A stretch of DNA of 64,000 nt from JAJPJE01 sp963848375. GTDB taxonomy: Bacteria; Acidobacteriota; Terriglobia; Terriglobales; Acidobacteriaceae. Under the pieces are notes generated by a model. That model was not told the origin of the DNA. It did not search any database and saw nothing but the letters and a program-made list of their open reading frames with translations. The stretch spans positions 248,001 through 312,000 of the forward strand of contig CAWKDK010000016.1 in NCBI GenBank assembly GCA_963848375.1, given 5' to 3'. Each line of letters starts with the position of its first letter. Position 1 is the first letter of the stretch. This document shows positions 42,509 to 50,122 of this stretch, piece by piece. The translations under genes and the position numbers were made by a program.

Positions 42509-42591
42509 TGTCGCCCCAACCACCGGTTTGAAGATCCACGAAGTTCGGTACATTATCAGCGGTAATCTTGAGACCGAGCGGACGACACTAT
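42505..42591. repeat. 9-bp inverted repeats bracketing a convergent intergenic gap
   Basis: ATAGTGTCG (42505-42513) and CGACACTAT (42583-42591) enclose 69 bases between two convergent genes; each arm overlaps one gene's stop codon region. It may be a large hairpin terminator or ends of a vanished insertion. Confidence 0.45.
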
Positions 42592-44069
42592 CTTGAAACT
42601 GCGGCAGCAGATCTGATTACGGGCGGCTTCCATGTGCCGTCTAGGATGGCTTGGTCGGGCCAGTAGGCGCGGAGCCAGATCGAGAAATTCCCGGCGGGCG
42701 CTGGCAACCAGTTGGATTCCTTGTCCGCTCCGGGCGAACTATTGCCGAGATAAATGGTAAGCGAGCCGTCGGGATTGTACTTTAGCGACTTGTTCTTGGT
42801 TCCGAGCGCGTAGCGCTTTAGCGCATTCCGATAGAAGAAGTGTTCTGGGTCGTACATCGTCAATGACCAGAAGCCCTTAACGGGTGGCAACTGGCCTTTC
42901 GGAAAAGTGATCGCATACGACGATGTTCCCACAAGTTGTTGCAACTGGGTGTCGTTATCGGTGTAGAAGTACATCGTCTCGTTGCGTTTGTTGTCGTAGG
43001 GATCAGCCTTCACTGCGCCCGTGCGGTGATAGTAGTCCGTTCCAAACGCCCCATTGTTCGCGGGCGAAGTCCAGCCGTTACCCGCTGGCTGGCCGTTGTA
43101 GCGCCACCTCATCAACGGAGCGATCAATTCTTGATCCGCAGCGAACGCAGTTACCCGCAAGGTTTTCATAACTGCTGGGTCCTTCGAGGCTGCATCGAGG
43201 ACGCTGCCTATCCACTTGTAGAGCGCCTCTTCTCCGGGCATCGGAGGCACTTGCTGCATGACGGTCGGTAGTTCGTCGAAGAACGTCGCGGGGTCAACCC
43301 AAGGCGGTTCCTTGGTCGAGTACTTGGGTCGGATCTTTTGCTTTGGCACCGGAAAAGTAGGGAGCTTGCTCCAGTCCTTGGTCTTCATCTTCCCGTCGAA
43401 TTGGCTGAGCGGGTAGAACTGAATCTGGCTCAGCGCGGGCTGGATGGCGGCACGATCTTCGGGGGTGTCCTCCATGAAGATGCGCGGCATGGTCACGGCG
43501 AAGTCGGTGGACGAGCGCACCACACCGGCAATGCCGGTCGGAGTAGCGCCTTTCCAGTTCGGCCCCACGACCATGTAGAAGCCGGGTTTGGTGCCGTACT
43601 GCAACCCAAGCTCGCTAATCTGATCGGTGCGAGCGTCGTACACCGGCACGGTCCAGAAACGGTCACCAAAGTCGGGGACTTGAATTACGACGGGTTCCTT
43701 TTCTAGAGACAGATAACCTAATCCGTACACGACATCCTGGTTCGGGTCTGCTATGAATCTCTCTCCGGGATCAACGTAGCCCGTCAACATCCCGACCTGA
43801 TTCATGGGACTAATAGGCATGACGCCAGCCAGGAGACCTACTTGGGGGACCTTCGTGAGCTGTGTCCGCTGGTTGTACACATAGACGAGCGGCCAGCCCC
43901 ACAAGTAGGCCATGCGGCCTACCATCTGGACGTACGCAGTGGTCATTGGTCCCGGGGCTGGGCCGGAGACTTCGGCGGCAGTTGTTGGAATCGGTACCTG
44001 CTGGGCCTGTAAGCTGATAATAAAGGCTGCGCCGAGAGCAATTACTGCCACAACATTGCGAAGCTTCAT
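42588..44069 (-). CDS. DUF1254/DUF1214 family exported protein
   Basis: About 493 aa from the ATG at 44069, chosen because a signal peptide (MKLRNVVAVIALGAAFIISLQAQ) begins there. The N-terminal DUF1254 domain has RMAYLWGWPLVYVYNQR, DPNQDVVYGLGYLSLEKEPVVIQVPD and RFWTVPVYDART. The C-terminal DUF1214 domain has FWSLTMYDPEHFFYRNALKRYALG and SNWLPAPAGNFSIWLRAYWPD. Function of this family is unknown. The related gene at 45507 shares the same two-domain design. It starts 54 bases after the stop of the outer-membrane-type gene upstream, suggesting one operon. Confidence 0.88.
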   Translation of the reverse strand: MKLRNVVAVIALGAAFIISLQAQQVPIPTTAAEVSGPAPGPMTTAYVQMVGRMAYLWGWPLVYVYNQRTQLTKVPQVGLLAGVMPISPMNQVGMLTGYVDPGERFIADPNQDVVYGLGYLSLEKEPVVIQVPDFGDRFWTVPVYDARTDQISELGLQYGTKPGFYMVVGPNWKGATPTGIAGVVRSSTDFAVTMPRIFMEDTPEDRAAIQPALSQIQFYPLSQFDGKMKTKDWSKLPTFPVPKQKIRPKYSTKEPPWVDPATFFDELPTVMQQVPPMPGEEALYKWIGSVLDAASKDPAVMKTLRVTAFAADQELIAPLMRWRYNGQPAGNGWTSPANNGAFGTDYYHRTGAVKADPYDNKRNETMYFYTDNDTQLQQLVGTSSYAITFPKGQLPPVKGFWSLTMYDPEHFFYRNALKRYALGTKNKSLKYNPDGSLTIYLGNSSPGADKESNWLPAPAGNFSIWLRAYWPDQAILDGTWKPPVIRSAAAVSR

Positions 44070-44123
44070 GACACACCCCACTCGGCATTCGACAACCGCA
44101 AGGACGTTGGAACATCCATCCAA

Positions 44124-45197
44124 TCAATTCTTCGGCGGCTGCTCCTGTTCGAGTTGTTTCAGCTTTTTCTCCAAGATCTTTTTTTCCTCAGCTTTCGTTA
44201 ACTTTGGGAACAGGAACGCGAGTTGTAGACGCATAGTCCAAGGCGAGCCGAACTGGGGATGGGTTGCGTTCCCGAAAAATTGTGCCTGGAGATTCACCGG
44301 TTGGTTGCCGAATTTCATGATTCGTCCGATCCCGCCACCCAAGGGCACAGTCCAAACATTGCCACTACGAGCTTCCCAGTTAGCGGTGATGATCGGCTGC
44401 CATGCGAGGTACCAGCCCTTCTTCAGGTTGTAGTTGATGAAGTACTGCAAGAGCATCTGGTTCACGTCTTTGGTGTTGCTCTCGCCAATGGGCCCTGTGC
44501 AAGCGCCGCATGGCAAGAGTTGCGTGGGAAACGGAAGCGTGCGACCGCTTCCTGCGAATGACCAAACGTTGTTGATCAAAATCCCTATGGTCCAGTGACC
44601 CGGCTGAACCAATCCGACCACCGACGGCCCGATGCTCCATTTACCCTGTCCCAGAACATTGTCGGTTGCGGTTGGGAGAAGAAATGCAGGGCCGACACCC
44701 CAGATCAATTTCTTAGGTTTTGCGGGTGACAGGAAAAAAGTCGGATTCATATCGCCCAGCCCCAGCGTCCCCAGATGATTCAAAGGAGTGCTAAACGGGA
44801 TAACGAGCGAAGCGATACTCGGCTGGTAGATGACTGGCGTGACGATGCGCATGATCAGATTCCAGTTCTTGCTCACGCGTACCGGTATTACGGGCTGTAT
44901 GTTGAGAATATTCTGAGTGCGATCGTTGGGACCGATGTCGAAGTTCGTGTTGTTTTGAAGGGGCACACTGATGAGGCTCGCGACTGGATTCTGAACGGCC
45001 TTCGCCAGCGCTTTCGCTTGCTCTTCTTCGGACGCACTCTGGTCGGGCGCACTCTGATCAGCAGCAGCTTGCTTGCCTCGTGATGACGATTCGCTTGGTT
45101 GCGTTGTAGATTGGGCTGTCGCTAAGCTGGAAATCACAACGAGCCAAGCTGCAACCGCAGTAAACGCAAGTAGCTTCAAAGACCTAGCTCCGTGCAT
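44124..45197 (-). CDS. Outer-membrane-type beta-rich protein (neuromedin U-like annotation family)
   Basis: About 357 aa from the ATG at 45197, supported by GAGGAAA just upstream and by a signal peptide (LKLLAFTAVAAWLVVISSLATA). The mature part begins with a Ser/Gln/Ala linker, then alternating beta strands (LISVPLQNNTNFDIGPNDRTQ, WNLIMRIVTPVIYQP, LGDMNPTFFLSPAK, GVGPAFLLPTAT) typical of the bacterial proteins named neuromedin U by similarity, probably a beta barrel. A Lys/Glu-rich coil (KLTKAEEKKILEKKLKQLEQ) ends it. It lies between two DUF1254 genes and upstream of one of them. Confidence 0.75.
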   Translation of the reverse strand: MHGARSLKLLAFTAVAAWLVVISSLATAQSTTQPSESSSRGKQAAADQSAPDQSASEEEQAKALAKAVQNPVASLISVPLQNNTNFDIGPNDRTQNILNIQPVIPVRVSKNWNLIMRIVTPVIYQPSIASLVIPFSTPLNHLGTLGLGDMNPTFFLSPAKPKKLIWGVGPAFLLPTATDNVLGQGKWSIGPSVVGLVQPGHWTIGILINNVWSFAGSGRTLPFPTQLLPCGACTGPIGESNTKDVNQMLLQYFINYNLKKGWYLAWQPIITANWEARSGNVWTVPLGGGIGRIMKFGNQPVNLQAQFFGNATHPQFGSPWTMRLQLAFLFPKLTKAEEKKILEKKLKQLEQEQPPKN

Positions 45198-45506
45198 TCC
45201 CATTTCCTCGAAAAACATTGGGATATAGGCGGAGAGAGCGTATCGATGAAAACTGGAGAGGCAAACTATCAAAACTTTTAGTTGCCGCTCAAAAATCTTG
45301 CAGCAGAGCCGCCTCCAGAAATGCTTCCGCAAAAGGGTGGGCACACTAATGCAATTGGATTCACGCGATTCTGATCATTTCGGGCTCATTTATCCGCTGC
45401 GCTTACCATGACCTCCCCTGCGCCCGGGCAAGAAATCCCTTCCGTTGAATAGAGCCATCTGACAGACAGCTTTGCGGGCCCGAGCCAGATCTTACGGGAG
45501 GGCGAT
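45198..45506. other. Divergent intergenic region (309 bases)
   Basis: This separates the divergent outer-membrane-type gene and DUF1254 lipoprotein gene, so both promoters should lie here. I see no strong sigma-70 boxes, palindromes or genes. A GGGAGG ribosome site precedes the right-hand gene. Confidence 0.5.
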
Positions 45507-46934
45507 ATGCATTTGGCTTCGAGAAGTGTTTGCGCCGCATTCGTTGCAGTTCTGCTCTTTTCACTGACAGCATGTAAGCAGCAGGCGCCCACGAACGAGT
45601 CCGCGAACGCGGCGCGTACAGCCGCGAGAGCCGCCTATATCTATGGGTATCCTTTGGTGCTCATGGACGTGACCCGGGCGAAGTTCACCAATGTTTCACA
45701 CCCGACGGATTCGGGTTCGGCGCCCACGAACCAGTTCGGCAACATAAAGGCCTTTCCTGACGCCACCTTCACGGATGTCGTCAGCCCCAATGCGGACACC
45801 CTCTATTCTTCGGCATGGCTGGACCTGCGGAAAGAGCCAATTGTGCTAAGCGTGCCGGATACGCATGGGCGCTATTACCTGATGCCGATGCTGGATGGAT
45901 GGACCAATGTGTTCGCCTCACCGGGGAAACGAACAACGGGAACCGGCAAGGGAGATTTCGCGATAACCGGGCCACACTGGACGGGCACGCTGCCCGCACA
46001 TGTGAAGGAAATTAAGTCGCCCACAGATATGGTGTGGATCATCGGGCGGACACAGACGAACGGCAAAGCAGATTTCGCCGCGGTGAATGCGTTACAGGCA
46101 CAGTACAAGCTGACGCCTCTGAGTGCGTGGGGGAAGACATACGCTCCTCCAAAAGACGTGCCGACTGACCCAAGCGTGGATATGAAGACTCCGCCAGTGG
46201 AGACAGTTGCGGCAATGGACGCTACCACCTTCTTTAACCGGCTGGCGAAGCTAATGAAGGATAGTCCACCAGCAGACGCGGATGGTCCGATGGTAGCGAA
46301 GCTGGCGTCCATCGGGGTGATTCCGGGTGAGCAATTTGATCTGAACAAAAGCGGGAGCGATGTTGCCAAGGCGATCTCCGATGGAGCGGATGACGGCAAG
46401 AAACGAGTGATCGAACTTGGCCACAATCCTGGGAATATGAAGATGGCGAACGGATGGATGATTGCGACGGGAGACATGGGTAGCTATGGAACAAGTTACG
46501 ACACCAGGGCAGGGGTTGCGGTCGTAGGGCTGGGAGCCAACTTACTGGCGGATGCGACCTATCCGATGGCGCGTGGGGATGGAGACGGTCAACCGCTGAA
46601 TGGAACAAACAAGTATGCGGTCCATTTCGACAAAGGGCAGACGCCACCAGCGAACGCTTTCTGGTCGTTAACGATGTACAACGCGAAACAAGCTTTTGTG
46701 GCGAATCCGATCAATCGTTATGCGATTGGGGACAGGGACAAGCTAAAGTTCAATCAGGACGGGTCACTGGACATTTATCTCCAACATGACTCCCCGGGGA
46801 AAGACAAGGAGTCGAACTGGCTTCCAGCCGATGCAGGGGAATTCAACGTGATCATGAGGATTTACTGGCCGAAGGAGACGGTGCTGAATGGAACTTGGAC
46901 GCCGCCTGCAATCAAGAAGGTTGAGCTACGTTGA
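45507..46934 (+). CDS. DUF1254/DUF1214 family lipoprotein
   Basis: The 475-aa product has a lipoprotein signal peptide (SVCAAFVAVLLFSLTACKQ, lipobox LTAC). The DUF1254 half has AAYIYGYPLVLMDVTRAKF and SPNADTLYSSAWLDLRKEPIVLSVPDTHGRYYLMPM; the DUF1214 half has FWSLTMYNAKQAFVANPINRYAIGD and SNWLPADAGEFNVIMRIYWPKE. It is a paralogue of the protein encoded at 42588, which is not lipidated. It is divergent from the outer-membrane-type gene. Function is unknown. Confidence 0.88.
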   Translation: MHLASRSVCAAFVAVLLFSLTACKQQAPTNESANAARTAARAAYIYGYPLVLMDVTRAKFTNVSHPTDSGSAPTNQFGNIKAFPDATFTDVVSPNADTLYSSAWLDLRKEPIVLSVPDTHGRYYLMPMLDGWTNVFASPGKRTTGTGKGDFAITGPHWTGTLPAHVKEIKSPTDMVWIIGRTQTNGKADFAAVNALQAQYKLTPLSAWGKTYAPPKDVPTDPSVDMKTPPVETVAAMDATTFFNRLAKLMKDSPPADADGPMVAKLASIGVIPGEQFDLNKSGSDVAKAISDGADDGKKRVIELGHNPGNMKMANGWMIATGDMGSYGTSYDTRAGVAVVGLGANLLADATYPMARGDGDGQPLNGTNKYAVHFDKGQTPPANAFWSLTMYNAKQAFVANPINRYAIGDRDKLKFNQDGSLDIYLQHDSPGKDKESNWLPADAGEFNVIMRIYWPKETVLNGTWTPPAIKKVELR

Positions 46935-46958
46935 AGCGATAGCTGGAGATAGATCGCG

Positions 46959-47672
46959 TTACGACTGACAATCTCGAGGAGTGGTGGACGCGCAGTTCTC
47001 GATAGAGGAGCCAGCACGACGACCCATGGCTAAGATCCAATTTTTCCCGCGCAGATGTTTGGTCGTAACGTCAGTGAATCCGGCTTGTGTCAGAAGATTT
47101 CGGTGCTCCTCATCGCTAAGGAATGCAGCGCGCAAGAGAGGCATGACAATCCCGTAAAGAAAGCGGAACGGACCGCCACGGTAGGTTTCCGCGACTAGAG
47201 CGAAAGTGCCGCCGGGTTTCAGGACTCTGTGGACTTCTTGCACGTTGGCTGGCAGATCGGGCCAGTAATAGTGGGTCTCAATGGCCGTGACAATGTCGAA
47301 CGTGGAATTCGGGAACGGCAATGCAGCTACGGAACCTAGTTCGATCGCTACTTGCCCGACCTCGATTTGCTGGGCATTCGTTTGCCGGGAGACAGCCACG
47401 CTGGCTGGGGAATAGTCCAGTCCAACGACCTTGCCCTCCGACGCCAGGGCCGCGAGTTTCCGCACCGTTGAACCGCCGCCACAACCGACGTCGAGGATAG
47501 CCGCATTCTTCGGAACGGTGACCTGTTGCAAGCCCCAGTCGGTCATCTTCGCATGACCATGATTCATTGCCTGCACGACGCGTCTGCCGAGCCAGCCACT
47601 AGGCTTCCGGACCTGAAAAAATAACCAGACAGCCAAGAGGATTGGCAATACCACCCGGAGTATGTGAAGCAT
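46959..47672 (-). CDS. Class I SAM methyltransferase with N-terminal membrane segment
   Basis: The 237-aa protein starts with a hydrophobic helix (LRVVLPILLAVWLFFQV) and then a standard methyltransferase fold: ILDVGCGGGSTVRKLA (motif I), VVGLDYSPASVAVSR, FDIVTAIETHYYWPDL and HRVLKPGGTFALVAETYRG. The group resembles UbiE/COQ5-like enzymes. The substrate is unknown; a membrane-bound lipid is plausible because of the anchor. It converges on the DUF1254 lipoprotein gene and diverges from proS. Confidence 0.82.
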   Translation of the reverse strand: MLHILRVVLPILLAVWLFFQVRKPSGWLGRRVVQAMNHGHAKMTDWGLQQVTVPKNAAILDVGCGGGSTVRKLAALASEGKVVGLDYSPASVAVSRQTNAQQIEVGQVAIELGSVAALPFPNSTFDIVTAIETHYYWPDLPANVQEVHRVLKPGGTFALVAETYRGGPFRFLYGIVMPLLRAAFLSDEEHRNLLTQAGFTDVTTKHLRGKNWILAMGRRAGSSIENCASTTPRDCQS

Positions 47673-47793
47673 GCGAACTCGTCTCCCCGGGCAGAATTAA
47701 ACCATGGTTTGCTGCTCCTCGGCGATTGCGAAGCCGAATCAGCAATGCGCCATTCGGTACAATGAAGGATTCTGAGCCAAGAGGAATTCCTAC

Positions 47794-49560
47794 ATGTATC
47801 GTTGGTCGCAATTGTTCATTCCGACGCTGCGGGAGGCGCCTGCCGACGCAGAGGTCGCAAGTCATAAATATCTTGTGCGCGCAGGCTACATTCGTCAGCT
47901 TGCAGCCGGTATCTACAGCTACCTGTTTCTGGGGCAGCGCGCGATTCTGAAGATCACCAACATCGTTCGCGAAGAGATGGACAAGATCGGACAGGAGTTC
48001 TACCTGCCGGCGCTGAATCCTCGTGAAGTGTGGGAGGCCAGCGGACGCTGGGAAGTGATGGGCGAGAACATGTTTCGCCTGAAGGATCGCAAGGGAGCCG
48101 ATTTGTGCCTGGGCATGACGCACGAAGAGGTGATGACGGAGATCGCGCGCAAAGAGCTGCGCAGTTACAAGCAGCTGCCGCAGATCTGGTACCAGATACA
48201 GACGAAGTTTCGCGATGAGCCGCGGCCGAAGTCGGGATTGATGCGCGTGCGCCAGTTCACGATGAAGGACGCGTATTCGTTCGACATCGACGCGGACGGG
48301 CTGGACGTTTCTTACAACAAGCATGAGCAGACGTATCGGCGGATTTTTGATCGCTGCGGGCTGAAGTACGTGGTGGTGGACGCGCACTCGGGCGCGATGG
48401 GCGGATCGAAGTCGCAGGAATTCATGGTCCACACCGACGCGGGCGAGGATCTGGTTGCGAGCTGCGCGAAGTGCGGCTACGCGGCGAATCTGGAGAAAGC
48501 GACGTCGAAGCTCGACGCGGTGGAAGAGCTGGCGGCATCGGGCGATGGAAAGCCTGAGCTGGTGCACACGCCCAACGTGAAAACGATCGAGGACCTGTCG
48601 AAGTTCCTGACGCTCTCGCCGAAGAACAACATCAAGACGCTGGCGTACATGGCGGCGGTGACGTCGAAGAACGGAGCGGAAGTTCACGAGAAGCCGCTGG
48701 TGGCGTTCCTGCGCGGCGATCACATGCTGAATGAAGCGAAGCTGGCGGGCGCGGTACCGGAGGCGCAGATTCGTCCGATGCACGCGGAAGAGATTGAGGA
48801 GTTCTTCGGAACACCGGCGGGATTCCTGGGGCCGATTGGTTTGAAGGGACGAAAATTTCGCGGAGCGCAAGGAACGGTTCTGGTCGACACGGCGCTGCAG
48901 GGCCGCAAGAACCTGGTTTCCGGTGCGAATAAGCAGGATTACCACCTGAAGAACGTCACGCCTGAAGTCGATTTCGAGTTGGACCAGTGGGCCGATCTAC
49001 GGAACGTAGAAGCGGGAGAGGGCTGTCCGAAATGCGGTGAGCCTTTGACGGTGGCGAAGGCGGTAGAGATCGGACACATCTTCAAGCTGGGATACAAGTA
49101 TTCCGAGTCGATGGGCGCGCGGGTGCTGGATAAGGATGGCAAGGAAGTGACGCCGATCATGGGCAGCTACGGGATCGGAATTGAGAGAATCCTGACAGCC
49201 GCGATTGAACAGAATCACGATGAGCAGGGCTTCTGGCTACCGGCGGCGATTGCGCCGTTCCAGGTGGTGATCAGTCCGATTAATGTCCGCGAGCAGGTCC
49301 AGATGGAGACGGCGGTAAAGATCGCCGAGGAGCTGGCCGGTCGCGGAATTGACGTAATTCTGGATGACCGGGATGAGCGGCCGGGCGTGAAGTTCAAAGA
49401 CGCAGATCTGGTCGGAATCCCCTTCAGAATCATTGTTGGCAAGAAGGTTACCGAAGATTTGGTAGAGCTGTTCGAACGCTCGACAGGGCAGAAACGCGAT
49501 GTTAACATCGGCGCAATTTCAACCCAAGTGGAGGGTTTAGTAACTCAATCCGGAGCGTAA
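47794..49560 (+). CDS. proS: Prolyl-tRNA synthetase (bacterial type)
   Basis: The 588-aa enzyme charges tRNA-Pro. Class II motifs are visible: PTLREAPADAEVASHKYLVRAG and GIYSYLFLGQRAI, then RGREVW-like NPREVWEASGRW (motif 2 region), FRDEPRPKSGLMRVRQFTMKDAYSF, and GSYGIGIERILTAAIEQ (motif 3). A ~170-residue insertion (about 225-390) is the YbaK-like editing domain of bacterial ProS. The anticodon domain (ISPINVREQ...GRGIDVILDDRDERPGVKFKDADLVGIPF) ends the protein. A GAGGAAT ribosome site precedes the ATG. A small gene starts directly after the stop. Confidence 0.97.
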   Translation: MYRWSQLFIPTLREAPADAEVASHKYLVRAGYIRQLAAGIYSYLFLGQRAILKITNIVREEMDKIGQEFYLPALNPREVWEASGRWEVMGENMFRLKDRKGADLCLGMTHEEVMTEIARKELRSYKQLPQIWYQIQTKFRDEPRPKSGLMRVRQFTMKDAYSFDIDADGLDVSYNKHEQTYRRIFDRCGLKYVVVDAHSGAMGGSKSQEFMVHTDAGEDLVASCAKCGYAANLEKATSKLDAVEELAASGDGKPELVHTPNVKTIEDLSKFLTLSPKNNIKTLAYMAAVTSKNGAEVHEKPLVAFLRGDHMLNEAKLAGAVPEAQIRPMHAEEIEEFFGTPAGFLGPIGLKGRKFRGAQGTVLVDTALQGRKNLVSGANKQDYHLKNVTPEVDFELDQWADLRNVEAGEGCPKCGEPLTVAKAVEIGHIFKLGYKYSESMGARVLDKDGKEVTPIMGSYGIGIERILTAAIEQNHDEQGFWLPAAIAPFQVVISPINVREQVQMETAVKIAEELAGRGIDVILDDRDERPGVKFKDADLVGIPFRIIVGKKVTEDLVELFERSTGQKRDVNIGAISTQVEGLVTQSGA

Positions 49561-49923
49561 GTGTCCGGAACATTCAGTATGAGATCTCTGAAGGCCCTGC
49601 TAGCCGTCGCGATTTTTGGTGCCCTGGTGTACGTTGCCTATCAGGTCGTTCCTGTGTACATGAGTAGTTATCAGTTCCAGGATGCGGTCGAAGAGGAAGC
49701 CAGGCTGGATTCCTATTCGCAAAAAACCGAACAGGAAATCAAGGATAGCGTCTTCAAGAAAGCCCAGGCGCTGGACCTGCCACTCACCGCGGAACAGATT
49801 CATGTCCAGAAACTGTCCAATGCCGTGTCGATCAGCGCAGCCTACACGGTGCATATCGATCTACCGGTACATCCCATCGATTTATCTTTCACTCCGAACT
49901 CGCAGAACCACAGGGCTTATTAA
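49561..49923 (+). CDS. Small membrane-anchored hypothetical protein
   Basis: A GTG start immediately abuts the proS stop codon, so the two are coupled. The 120-aa product has one N-terminal membrane helix (LLAVAIFGALVYVAYQVVPVYM) followed by a soluble domain with DAVEEEARLDSYSQKTEQEIKDSVFKKAQALDLPL and beta strands (VSISAAYTVHIDLPVHPIDLSF). The design resembles DUF4845-type proteins. Function is unknown. mrcB follows 200 bases later. Confidence 0.65.
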   Translation: MSGTFSMRSLKALLAVAIFGALVYVAYQVVPVYMSSYQFQDAVEEEARLDSYSQKTEQEIKDSVFKKAQALDLPLTAEQIHVQKLSNAVSISAAYTVHIDLPVHPIDLSFTPNSQNHRAY

Positions 49924-50122
49924 GGGGTTGGCGGCAGTTCCCGTGACTTGCTGAGAACGGGAGCAACTTTTCTGGTTCCGCTTGCTTTACAATAGTCACA
50001 GTCTCTGGCCCGGAAGAGGTTCCGACAGCGTGCGCGAAGGATTCCTCGCTTTTGGGAACCCCTGAGGTAACGTTTGCGAGCGCTCCGTCGTCGAAGAGGA
50101 GTGACATCTCTGCCTTCAAACT

